This document shows positions 43,754-52,200 of a stretch of 64,000 nt of DNA, in pieces (position 1 is the first letter of the stretch; each line of letters begins with the position of its first letter). This DNA is from Aquisalimonas sp007126095. Its GTDB lineage: Bacteria; Pseudomonadota; Gammaproteobacteria; Nitrococcales; Aquisalimonadaceae. The stretch lies in assembly GCF_048323695.1 (NCBI RefSeq), contig NZ_JBLWFT010000006.1:62001-126000 (forward strand), in the 5' to 3' direction. The notes under the pieces are model-generated. The model worked only from the letters and a program-made list of their open reading frames with translations, was not told where the DNA came from and did not search any database. A program made the translations under genes and the position numbers.

Positions 43754-43857
43754 TGTCTCAGTCCATCGGCGCTGGTCGGTGGCTTCTGGGGCGTCCGCAG
43801 ACGCAGACTGTCATGCAAGTGTACGCATGCCCCGGGTTGTCCCGCCACGGGGCCGTA

Positions 43858-45606
43858 TCATTTTCCCTGAGGCCGCTCACCGGTCGTGCGGCCGATCTTG
43901 AGCCCCACCTGGGTGATGCGGCCGCCGTCCATGGCGCGGACTACGAACTCCATGTTGTTGAGCTTGACCCGGTCGCCCACCACCGCACGCTGTTTGAAAA
44001 GCCGCAGCAGGTACTCGCCCACGGTCTCGTTCTCACGGGCCTGGTTCGGGATCTTCAGGCCGTAGGCGCTGGAGAGCGCCGCCAGCGGTGTGTCGCCGTT
44101 GAGGACGAAATCACCGAAGAACGCGTGCTCCTCAAGGCGTGCAGGGCCGTGTGAGGCGACGAACACACGGTCCAGGTCGGGCAGGGACTGTGGCGTGGTG
44201 AGCACGTACAGGTAATCCCCTTCCCGCAGGATCTCGTCCTGGAAGTGCCGGATGAGTCGCCCGCCCCGGATCAGCGAGACGATCTGGCTGCTGCGCGGCA
44301 GCCGCAGCCGTTGCACCACTTTGTACAGTGCTGGGCTGTCGGCCTCCAGGTGGTACCCCACCATCTCATACTCAACCTGGCCGGGCAGGTCCAATTCCAG
44401 CCGATGCACGACCCGGGAGCGGGGCGGTACGTCCAACTCGAGCCAGCGGGCGACGGGGGCCACGGTCCACCCTTGCAGGACCAGTGACAGCAGCACCACG
44501 AAGAACGCGATGTTGAAATAGGTGCCGGCATCATCGACGCCGGCCAGCAACGGGAACAGCCCCAGCAGGATCGGCACCGCGCCGCGCAGCCCCACCCAGC
44601 CGATGAACGCCTGCTCCTTCAAGGGGAACCGGAACGGCAGCAGGGACAGCGCCACGGCCAGCGGCCGCGCCACGAACAGCAGCAGGCCGGCAACCACCAG
44701 GGCCTGGGGTGCCACCTCCAGCAGGTCCGACGGCATGATCAGCAGACCCAGCATCAGGAACATGACGATCTGCGCGAGCCATGCCATGCCGTCGTGAAAC
44801 CGCCGGATGTTCTGCGCGCTCTGCAGACGCCGGTTGCCCACGATGATGCCCGCCAGGTAGACCGCCAGAAACCCGCTGCCGCCAATGAACGCCGCCATGC
44901 CGAAAATCAGCAGGGCTCCCGAGAGAGCGAGCAAGGGGTATAGCCCGGGTGTCAGTGGAACACGGTTGACCGCCCACCCTAGGGCGACCCCTCCGAGTAC
45001 ACCAATGATACCGCCGAGGCCCATCTGCTGGGCGAACTCCAGCACCAGCCCAAGGCCGACGCTCTCCTGTTGCCCGAGGATGATCTCGATGAGTGCAACA
45101 GTGAGAAAAATCGCCATGGGATCGTTGCTGCCGGATTCGATCTCCAGGGTGGCGCCGATGCGCTCCTTCAGCTCTAGACCGTGGGCGTGGAGCAGGTAGA
45201 ACACGGCGGCCGCGTCGGTGGAGCCGACAATGGCACCGATCAACAGCCCCACCATGAGTGGCAGGTCGAAAATCCACGCCGTGAGGAGCCCGGTAATGGT
45301 CACGGTGAGCACGACCCCAACCGTAGCCAGTACCACGGCCGGGCGGAGGCCGACACGGAAGCTGGCGACCCGGGTGCGCAGGCCGCCGTCAAAGAGAATG
45401 ACCGCCAGTGCCAGGCTGCCGATCAGGTGGGCCGCCTGGAAGTCATCAAAGGCAACCCCTCCGGGGCCCTCTTCGCCCACCAGCATACCAATGACCAGGA
45501 AGACCAGCAGCAGGGGAGCGCCGATACGGCTGGAGATGACGCTGGCAAGAATGCTCGCCACGAACAGCAGCCCGCCGATCAGGATGATTTGGTTGGTCAG
45601 TTCCAA
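43858..45606 (-). CDS. nhaP2: Potassium/proton antiporter NhaP2 (CvrA) type
   Basis: This CPA1-family antiporter of about 582 residues has twelve or more membrane segments (about 5-385) including a Gly-Ser-Thr-Asp-Ala-Ala-Ala-Val ion-binding segment. A cytoplasmic TrkA_C/RCK_C domain (about 400-480) and a CorC/HlyC-type C-terminal domain follow. NhaP2 exports K+ or Na+ against protons and protects from high cytoplasmic K+. No ATG fits the N-terminus; TTG at 45606 after a G-rich stretch gives the family start, while the frame extends to a TTG at 45651. Confidence 0.88.
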   Translation of the reverse strand: MELTNQIILIGGLLFVASILASVISSRIGAPLLLVFLVIGMLVGEEGPGGVAFDDFQAAHLIGSLALAVILFDGGLRTRVASFRVGLRPAVVLATVGVVLTVTITGLLTAWIFDLPLMVGLLIGAIVGSTDAAAVFYLLHAHGLELKERIGATLEIESGSNDPMAIFLTVALIEIILGQQESVGLGLVLEFAQQMGLGGIIGVLGGVALGWAVNRVPLTPGLYPLLALSGALLIFGMAAFIGGSGFLAVYLAGIIVGNRRLQSAQNIRRFHDGMAWLAQIVMFLMLGLLIMPSDLLEVAPQALVVAGLLLFVARPLAVALSLLPFRFPLKEQAFIGWVGLRGAVPILLGLFPLLAGVDDAGTYFNIAFFVVLLSLVLQGWTVAPVARWLELDVPPRSRVVHRLELDLPGQVEYEMVGYHLEADSPALYKVVQRLRLPRSSQIVSLIRGGRLIRHFQDEILREGDYLYVLTTPQSLPDLDRVFVASHGPARLEEHAFFGDFVLNGDTPLAALSSAYGLKIPNQARENETVGEYLLRLFKQRAVVGDRVKLNNMEFVVRAMDGGRITQVGLKIGRTTGERPQGK

Positions 45607-45729
45607 ACGTGCCCCCGCATGGCGCAAGCTGCCCACACGGTCAGCTGGCAAGGGTGACCGGTAGGGCGGTTACGCGATAGAAACGCTGCGCATTATAGCG
45701 AACGCGGGGGCAGGCTGTCCGTGGACAAA

Positions 45730-45755
45730 AAAACGCCCGCGGGTGCGGGCGTTTT
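45730..45755 (-). terminator. Intrinsic terminator after the phasin gene
   Basis: AAAACGCCCGC (45730-45740) and GCGGGCGTTTT (45745-45755) form an 11-bp stem with a four-base loop. On the minus strand it is followed by a run of T, giving a strong terminator 25 bases after the phasin stop. Confidence 0.9.
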
Positions 45756-45779
45756 ACGGCCGGTTATCCGGAGACCGAC

Positions 45780-46241
45780 TCAGGCATTCTTCTTGGCGCT
45801 GGAGCTGCTGGAACTCGAGCCGGTGCCCGCGTCCTTGCCGGCGCTGGCTGAGGCGTTCTCAACAGCGCTGACAGCCTGTTTGGTCTGCTGCTTGGCCTGC
45901 TCGGATGCCGCAGTGACGCCGTCCTGAGCCAGCTTCTGCAGCTGCTCGGCAAAGCCGCGGTTGATCTTGACGAACTCGTTCATGTCCGCCGTCACTTTCT
46001 CGCCGAGGGACTTGGCGACCTCGGTCTGCTTCGTCACGTACGCCTGCAGACTCTGCGGGTCGTTGACGTCTTTCAGTGCGCGCAGGTTGTCGATGCCCAG
46101 CTCGGAATAGTGTTTCACCGCTTCCATCTGGAAATCGGTGATGCGGGCAACGTGGTCGAGCATGGTGCTCTGCGCCTTGCGCACGGGGTTCAGCATCTGC
46201 TCAAACTGTGTGTTGGTTTTCTCGAACATCTCGGTATACAT
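45780..46241 (-). CDS. phaP: Phasin (PHA granule-associated protein)
   Basis: This 153-residue phasin-family protein (Phasin_2 type) is an amphipathic helical protein with a Phe/Met-rich start, many Gln/Lys residues and a Ser/Lys-rich tail. It coats PHA granules. The ATG at 46241 is preceded by AGGAGGTCA, the strongest ribosome-binding site in the window; the upstream in-frame extension to 46304 is rejected. It is monocistronic, with its own promoter, operator-like palindrome and terminator, 16 kb from phaA-phaR-phaB. Confidence 0.9.
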   Translation of the reverse strand: MYTEMFEKTNTQFEQMLNPVRKAQSTMLDHVARITDFQMEAVKHYSELGIDNLRALKDVNDPQSLQAYVTKQTEVAKSLGEKVTADMNEFVKINRGFAEQLQKLAQDGVTAASEQAKQQTKQAVSAVENASASAGKDAGTGSSSSSSSAKKNA

Positions 46242-46283
46242 ACAAGGTGACCTCCTCTGTGATGAAAGAGCGTCCCACTCTTT

Positions 46284-46321
46284 CTGCACTGCAGCGTAGT
46301 TCACGGATTGGTGCGCTGCAA
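46284..46321 (-). promoter_or_regulatory. Phasin promoter with PhaR-type operator
   Basis: On the minus strand TTGCAG (46316-46321), a 17-bp spacer and TACGCT (46293-46298) form a promoter. The palindrome CTGCA-C-TGCAG (46284-46294) overlaps the last bases of the -10 and the start site. It fits the CTGC-N3-GCAG pattern I recall for PhaR of Paracoccus. A second TGC-rich word lies in the -35 region. Confidence 0.65.
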
Positions 46322-46477
46322 CGTCTAGTTTTTATTTTTTCGTCATAAGGTTATGCGTCCTGTTTATGGTGGCGTCACCGCTTGTGACAGGAATGGTGAA
46401 ACGCTCCCTCTCGCTGTCGCCGACGCCTTCGGTATACTTGCCGTCGCTCGACCACGTCCACCGCTACGGGAGCAGTC

Positions 46478-47044
46478 ATGAGCAACAGTGATACCGCATC
46501 GATCCGTCCGGCGCTGCCGGATGACGCCCCCCGTCTTGCCGAACTCCAGGCGGCATACCTGCTCGGCGACGGCGGGCAGGGGAAGGCCGACAGCCCCGCC
46601 GGGTTCCTCGTCTCCGGTTACGACGCGGACAGCTACCGGCATTTTGCGGACGTGGCGGATCACTTCTATGTGGGTGAAGAGGATGGACGCGTCATTGCCT
46701 TCGTGCTGGCGATGAGCAGCGAGCGCATTCCGGAGGCTACCCCGAGCCACCAGGTCAATCACTGGCTGCTGGAGCAGCACCCGCAGCCGTTCACGCTGAT
46801 CAGCCAGATCTGTGTGGCACCGGAGGCGGCGTCCGGCGGCTGGGGGCGCGAGTTGTACAACGTGGTCCGACAGCTTGCTGCCGGGAGGCCGCAGTTCGCG
46901 GCCATCGTGCTCGATCCGCCCAACGGGCCGTCGGTGCGTTTCCACGAGCGCGTGGGCTTTCACAAGGCGTTCGAGACGGTGGGGCACGACGGGCGACCGC
47001 GTGGCATCTGGGGGCGCGACCTCGCCGGGCCGCCGCAATCATGA
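46478..47044 (+). CDS. GNAT family N-acetyltransferase
   Basis: This 188-residue protein has an N-terminal Ile-Arg-Pro-Ala-Leu-Pro-Asp-Asp start typical of GNAT enzymes. Ile-Cys-Val-Ala-Pro-Glu-Ala on strand beta4 is followed by Gly-Gly-Trp-Gly-Arg-Glu-Leu replacing the usual Gln/Arg-x-x-Gly-x-Gly/Ala loop, and Val-Arg-Phe-His-Glu-Arg-Val-Gly-Phe near the C-terminus. It transfers acetyl from acetyl-CoA to an unknown substrate. It overlaps the next gene by four bases, so the two are coupled. Confidence 0.82.
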   Translation: MSNSDTASIRPALPDDAPRLAELQAAYLLGDGGQGKADSPAGFLVSGYDADSYRHFADVADHFYVGEEDGRVIAFVLAMSSERIPEATPSHQVNHWLLEQHPQPFTLISQICVAPEAASGGWGRELYNVVRQLAAGRPQFAAIVLDPPNGPSVRFHERVGFHKAFETVGHDGRPRGIWGRDLAGPPQS

Positions 47045-47556
47045 GGCCGCAGGACCTGCCCGCCGGGCATGAGGATGACGTGCCGGTGCAGGCGCACGTG
47101 CTGGTGAATCAGGAAGCGATTGCCGCGGAGCTCTACCGTCACGAAGACCTTCTCAACTGGCAGAAGCTCAACAACCTGCTTTACATCAATGTGGGTCTGG
47201 GAGCCGTGCTCGGGTTTACGCTGGATACGGGCAACGGCGCGGCGCTGGATGTGGCATCGCCGGTGGTGGTGAAAGCGCTGGCGGTGCTGGGCGTGATGGT
47301 CTGCATCGCGTTCGGTATAGCCATTTGGGCGGGAACCATCTATCTGCAGAACCGCAAACTGGCGCTGCGTCTCATCGAGCGGCGCCTGCGGCCGTTCGGT
47401 GGAGCCCCGATGGTGCATCTGCGCCGTTTTGCCACGACCCGCTCCAAACTGCAGCGATTCTCGCTGACCATGATTATTCTGCGGGGTTTCCCGTTCGCTC
47501 TGGCCAGCGTGTGGTTCCTGATCGGGCTGCTCGCGTTCGGTGGGGCGATCGGCTGA
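47041..47556 (+). CDS. Hypothetical inner-membrane protein
   Basis: This 171-residue protein was not recognised. Residues 1-45 are soluble and acidic; three hydrophobic segments lie at about 46-63, 76-102 and 142-168, with a basic cytoplasmic loop between the last two (Arg-Lys-Leu-Ala-Leu-Arg-Leu-Ile-Glu-Arg-Arg). The start ATG overlaps the GNAT stop (ATGA). Its function may be linked to the acetyltransferase. Confidence 0.7.
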   Translation: MRPQDLPAGHEDDVPVQAHVLVNQEAIAAELYRHEDLLNWQKLNNLLYINVGLGAVLGFTLDTGNGAALDVASPVVVKALAVLGVMVCIAFGIAIWAGTIYLQNRKLALRLIERRLRPFGGAPMVHLRRFATTRSKLQRFSLTMIILRGFPFALASVWFLIGLLAFGGAIG

Positions 47557-47568
47557 TGCCCTTCCGCC

Positions 47569-48024
47569 TCAGGGAGTAACGGGCGCCATGGAGGCCAGCA
47601 GCAGGCTCGCTGCGGCCGCCGCCGTGAGGACCGCGCGCAAGACGCGAAACCAGGGCGCGAGCCGGATGCGCAGGTCCAGCACGAGCTGGGCAACCAGGCA
47701 AACGGTCAACAGGCTGAGTGCCAGGGTTGCGGGAAGCAGCAGAGCGGCCCACGCCAGCAGTGACGGAATCACGCTGATCACGAACCCTCGCGGCGGCCCG
47801 GCGTGGAGCGCCAAGCCCCAGTGGATGCCGCCGAGAAAGGAGAGAATGACCGCCCCGTAAGCGATCACCGCACCCAGCGCCCACGCCGACTGCGTTTCGG
47901 GGATCAGCCAGACCGCGATGGCGAGGGCGACGAAGGGCAGTGCGCCGGCCAGACCCAGGGCAATGGCCGTATTGCGCGACCGCTGGTCGAGTCCGCGTCC
48001 GGCGGCGTCCGCCGAGTCAGTCAT
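47569..48024 (-). CDS. DUF3429 membrane protein
   Basis: This 151-residue protein has four to five hydrophobic helices and the DUF3429 hallmark Ile-Leu-Ser-Phe-Leu-Gly-Gly-Ile-His-Trp-Gly. The family has no known function. The ATG at 48024 overlaps the folX 3' end by eight bases, making it the third gene of a folE-folX-DUF3429 transcript. Confidence 0.82.
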   Translation of the reverse strand: MTDSADAAGRGLDQRSRNTAIALGLAGALPFVALAIAVWLIPETQSAWALGAVIAYGAVILSFLGGIHWGLALHAGPPRGFVISVIPSLLAWAALLLPATLALSLLTVCLVAQLVLDLRIRLAPWFRVLRAVLTAAAAASLLLASMAPVTP

Positions 48025-48421
48025 CGCGCACGGCTGACATGGTCAGCGACACGGAGTCGGCAAAGCGCAGGGCGTGGGGCTTGTCCACTTCCACCTGAAC
48101 GGTGTCGGCTGCCGGGTGCTCCATGACCAGCTGGATGATGTCGTGCACCAGCTTCTCCAGCAGCAGAAAGCGGTTCTCCTCCACCAGCTCGATCACCTGT
48201 TTGGTGATGGTGCGGTAATTCAGGGCGTGGTCGGGGGAGTCCGACGTGGCGGCGCGCATGGCGTCGTAATCGATGGTGATGTTCACCACCACGTCCTGTC
48301 GCTTCTGCTGCTCTTCTTCGTTCAGTCCGACGAAAGTCCTCAGCCGCAGGTTCTTGACGCGGATCCTCGAGCTGTTCACCCGGGCCTTGCCCGGGGCGAG
48401 AGTCTGTTCGGCCACACTCAT
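48017..48421 (-). CDS. folX: Dihydroneopterin triphosphate 2'-epimerase FolX
   Basis: This 134-residue protein has the dihydroneopterin aldolase/epimerase fold. It is closer to FolX than FolB in Ile-Arg-Val-Lys-Asn-Leu-Arg-Leu-Arg-Thr-Phe-Val-Gly, Ala-Leu-Asn-Tyr-Arg-Thr and the C-terminal Ala-Leu-Arg-Phe-Ala-Asp-Ser-Val-Ser. It converts dihydroneopterin triphosphate to dihydromonapterin triphosphate, a step toward tetrahydromonapterin, the cofactor of bacterial phenylalanine hydroxylase. GGGGAG precedes the ATG. It lies 37 bp after folE. Confidence 0.92.
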   Translation of the reverse strand: MSVAEQTLAPGKARVNSSRIRVKNLRLRTFVGLNEEEQQKRQDVVVNITIDYDAMRAATSDSPDHALNYRTITKQVIELVEENRFLLLEKLVHDIIQLVMEHPAADTVQVEVDKPHALRFADSVSLTMSAVRDD

Positions 48422-48458
48422 GGGTGCTCCCCTGCCTTGACCGGCTAAAGCCGCTGCC

Positions 48459-49016
48459 TCACCCGCGGATGAGCTGCAGGAACTCGTTCCGGGTCGGTTG
48501 CGATTCGCGGAACGTCCCCAGCATCACCGACGTGCTCATGCTGGAGTTCTGTTTGCCGACGCCGCGCATCATCATGCACAGGTGGTTGGCGGTAATATGC
48601 ACGGCGACCCCCTTGGCGTCTGTGACGCTCATGACCGCGTCCGCGATCTCCTTGGTCATGTTCTCCTGAATCTGGAACCGTCGTGCATACATATCGATGA
48701 TTCGTGCGATTTTGGACAGACCGATCACTTTGCCGTTGGGGATGTAGGCCACGTTCGCACGGCCGATGAACGGCAGCAGGTGGTGCTCACACAGCGAGTA
48801 GAACTCCACATCGCGCACGATGACCATCTCGTCGTTATCAGACGGAAAGATGGCGCCGTTGACCAGCTCCTGGAGATTCTGGTTGTAGCCCTCGGTGAGG
48901 AAGGCGAACGCCTGCGCCGCGCGCTCCGGCGTTTTCTCCAGACCGTTCCGTGTTACGTCTTCACCGACCGAACGGATGATCTGTTCGAACGATGCGGTCA
49001 TGTCGTCAATGCTCAT
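48459..49016 (-). CDS. folE: GTP cyclohydrolase I FolE
   Basis: This 185-residue enzyme converts GTP to 7,8-dihydroneopterin triphosphate. Zinc ligands are in Ser-Leu-Cys-Glu-His-His and in His-Leu-Cys-Met-Met-Met-Arg-Gly. ATG at 49016 has GAGGAC upstream; a start at 49028 would add four residues. It heads folE-folX, pointing to tetrahydromonapterin as well as folate supply. Its upstream region carries AT-rich TTGTACA repeats. Confidence 0.96.
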   Translation of the reverse strand: MSIDDMTASFEQIIRSVGEDVTRNGLEKTPERAAQAFAFLTEGYNQNLQELVNGAIFPSDNDEMVIVRDVEFYSLCEHHLLPFIGRANVAYIPNGKVIGLSKIARIIDMYARRFQIQENMTKEIADAVMSVTDAKGVAVHITANHLCMMMRGVGKQNSSMSTSVMLGTFRESQPTRNEFLQLIRG

Positions 49017-49054
49017 GGTCGTCCTCAATCGGTCTGTCGCGCAGCGATACTGAG

Positions 49055-49083
49055 TTGTACATCATTTGTACACTAATTGTAAA
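49055..49083. repeat. Three helically phased TTGTACA repeats upstream of folE
   Basis: TTGTACA (49055-49061), TTGTACA (49066-49072) and TTGTAAA (49077-49083) start exactly 11 bp apart in a local AT-rich island. The first two form a 17-bp near-palindrome (TGTACA-N5-TGTACA). The array lies in the folE promoter region, between divergent folE and the hydantoinase gene, and looks like a cooperative regulator site. Confidence 0.6.
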
Positions 49084-49294
49084 TGGGCGGTCCGATGATT
49101 GCTCGTCCGCCCCACCGGGCTGCCTCGGCGCAGTATATAGAACGTGGCTGCGCTATTCAGCTTGGCTATCCGTGCGGGTAAGGGCGCGGCGGTCGAGGGG
49201 TGCAACCCGGTATGTGTTCGCCAGCCCGTTCGGTATCCTCCCGATGCGTGTCCGGCACTATTGCTGTAACGACTCTTGGGGCGGGAGGACTTTC

Positions 49295-52200
49295 ATGAGC
49301 ACCGAACCGACCAGTGATCGCTGGCAGTTCTGGGTCGATCGCGGCGGCACGTTCACCGACGTGATCGCGCGGAAGCCCGACGGCAGCATGCTGACCCACA
49401 AGCTGCTTTCGGAGAATCCCGAGCGCTATCGGGACGCCGCCCTCCAGGGCATCCGCGAGCTGCTTGGTCTGGACACCGATGATCCTATCCCCGCGGCACA
49501 GCTCGACGCGGTCAAGATGGGGACGACGGTCGCCACCAACGCGCTGCTGGAACGCAAGGGCGAGCCCACCGTGTTGGTGACCACCCGGGGTTTCGCCGAC
49601 GCCCTGCGCATCGGCTACCAGACCCGCCCGGATATCCTCGCCCTGCATATCGAGCTGCCGGAGCAGCTCTACAGCCGGGTCGTGGAGGTGGACGAGCGGG
49701 TCGGGGCCGATGGCACCGTGCTGGCAAACCCGGACGAGGGCCGGGTGCGGGCGGATCTGCAGCAGGCCCTGGATGCCGGCTGCACCGCCTGTGCCATCGT
49801 GTTCATGCACGGCTACCGTTTCAGCGAACACGAGGAGCGGGTCGCCGCCATCGCCCGGGAGGTGGGTTTCGGGCAGGTGAGCATCTCCCACAGGGTCAGT
49901 CCGCTGATGAAACTCGTGGGGCGGGGCGATACCACCGTGGTGGACGCCTACCTCTCACCGATTCTGCGGCGCTACGCCGAGCAGGTGGCCTCGGAGCTGG
50001 GTGATACCCGGCTGCTGTTCATGAAAAGCGACGGCGGGCTCACGGACGCACGCTGGTTCGAGGGCAAGGACGCCATTCTCTCCGGCCCGGCCGGCGGCAT
50101 CGTCGGCTGCGTGCGCACGGCCCACATGGCGGGCTGCGGGCAAGTGATCGGCTTCGACATGGGTGGCACCTCCACCGACGTGGCCCACTACGACGGCGAA
50201 TTCGAGCGCAGCTTCGAGACCGTGATCGGCGGCGTGCGCATGCGCGTGCCCATGATGCGCATTCACACTGTGGCCGCGGGTGGCGGCTCCTGCCTCGGGT
50301 TCGACGGCAGCCGTTTCCGTGTCGGGCCGGCGTCCGCCGGTGCCGACCCGGGGCCGGCGTGCTACCGCCGCGGCGGGCCGCTTACGGTGACCGACTGCAA
50401 CGTCATGCTCGGCCGCCTCCAGCCCGCCTTCTTCCCCAGGGTGTTCGGCCCCGGCGGTGATGAACCGCTGGATGTGGACGCCGTGCGCGACGCCTTCCGG
50501 GAGCTCACTGAACGGATCCGCCGGGAGACGGGTGACAGCCGCAGCGCCGAGGAGGTGGCGGAGGGGTATCTGCGCATCGCCGTGGAGAACATGGCCAACG
50601 CCATCAAGCAGATCTCCGTGCAGCGCGGTCACGACGTGACCGGATATACCCTCAACTGCTTCGGCGGCGCCGGCGGCCAGCACGCCTGCCGGGTGGCCGA
50701 GGCACTGGGCATGTCGCGGGTGCTGGTTCACCCTTTTGCCGGCGTGCTGTCCGCCTACGGCATGGGGCTGGCCGACCTCACCACCATGCGGGAGCTGTCC
50801 GTGGATGCGCCGTTGGGCGCCGATACCCTTGAAGCGCTGGGTCCGCGGCTGAGCGCCGCCGACAGCGAGGGGCGGGACGAGCTCGTCGCCCAGGGCGCCC
50901 CGGTCGATGTCATCACCACGGTCTACAAGCTGCAGCTCCGCTACGCCGGCACCGACACCGCGCTGCTGGTGGATCACGGCGATGCCGCGGAGGTGCGCAG
51001 GGCCTTCGAGGCGGCGCACCTGACCCAGTTCGGCTTCACCATGCCGGAGAAGGCCGTCATCGTGGCCGCTGCCGTGGTGGAAGTCATTGGCGCCAGCGGT
51101 GCCTTGAGCGAGGAGCCGGTGCTGCCCCCGCGCGCCGACGGCACGTCGCCTGAACCGCTGGATCACGTCGCCATGTGGGTGGAGGGTCGCGCCGAGACCG
51201 TCCCCGTCCATGACCGCGAGGCCCTGGACCCGGACGACGCCGTGTCGGGGCCGGCCATCATCCGCGACCCGGTGTCCACCGTGGTGGTGGAGCCGGGGTG
51301 GACCCTCACCGTGAACGCCCACGGCCACCTGCTGCTGGAACGCGCCCGCGGGGCCGGGGGTGCCGCGGTGGGCACCGGCGTGGATCCCGTCATGCTGGAG
51401 GTGTTCAACAATCTGTTCATGAACGTGGCCGAGCAGATGGGCGTGACCCTGGAGAACACCGCCCAGTCCGCCAACATCAAGGAACGACTCGACTTCTCCT
51501 GCGCCGTGTTCGACGCCATCGGCGGGCTGGTGGCCAATGCGCCGCACGTGCCCGTGCATCTCGGCTCCATGGGCGAGAGCGTGCGCGCCATCATCGCCGC
51601 CCGGGCGGGCACCATGCAGCCCGGCGATGTCTACATGCTCAACGACCCCTATCAGGGCGGCACTCACCTCCCGGACATCACGGTGATCACCCCGGTATTC
51701 GATGAGGCCGGCGAGGCAATCATCTTCTACGTCGCAAGCCGCGCCCACCATGCGGATGTGGGCGGGCTGACGCCGGGGTCCATGCCGCCCCACAGCCGAC
51801 ACATCGATGAAGAGGGTGTGCTGATCAGCAATGTCCAGGTGGTGTCTGGGGGCACGTTCCGGGAGGCCGCACTGCGGGCGCTGTTCGGCAGCGGGCCCTG
51901 GCCGTCACGCAACGTGGACCAGAACCTCAGCGACCTGCGCGCCCAGATCGCCGCCAACAACCGCGGCGTGGGCGAGCTGCGGCGCATGGTGGAGCAGTAC
52001 GGGCTAGATGTGGTCCAGGCGTACATGGGGCACGTGCAGGACAATGCCGCCGAACAGGTCCGCCGCGTACTGGACGTGCTCGCCGACGGTGAGTGGGAGA
52101 AACCGATGGACAACGGCGCGACCGTTCGCGTCGCCATCCGCGTGAACCGGGAACAGCGCTGCGCCACCGTGGATTTCGCTGGCTCCAGTGCGCAGCAGGA

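Noticed and set aside
49056..49072. TyrR/PhhR box at folE
   Set aside because: The half-site spacing is one base short of TGTA-N10-TACA and the inner bases do not fit TGTAAA/TTTACA; kept only as an unexplained repeat.
49955..51802. 615-codon minus-strand frame inside the hydantoinase gene
   Set aside because: His/Gly/Ala-rich antisense shadow of a strongly conserved gene, without start signals.
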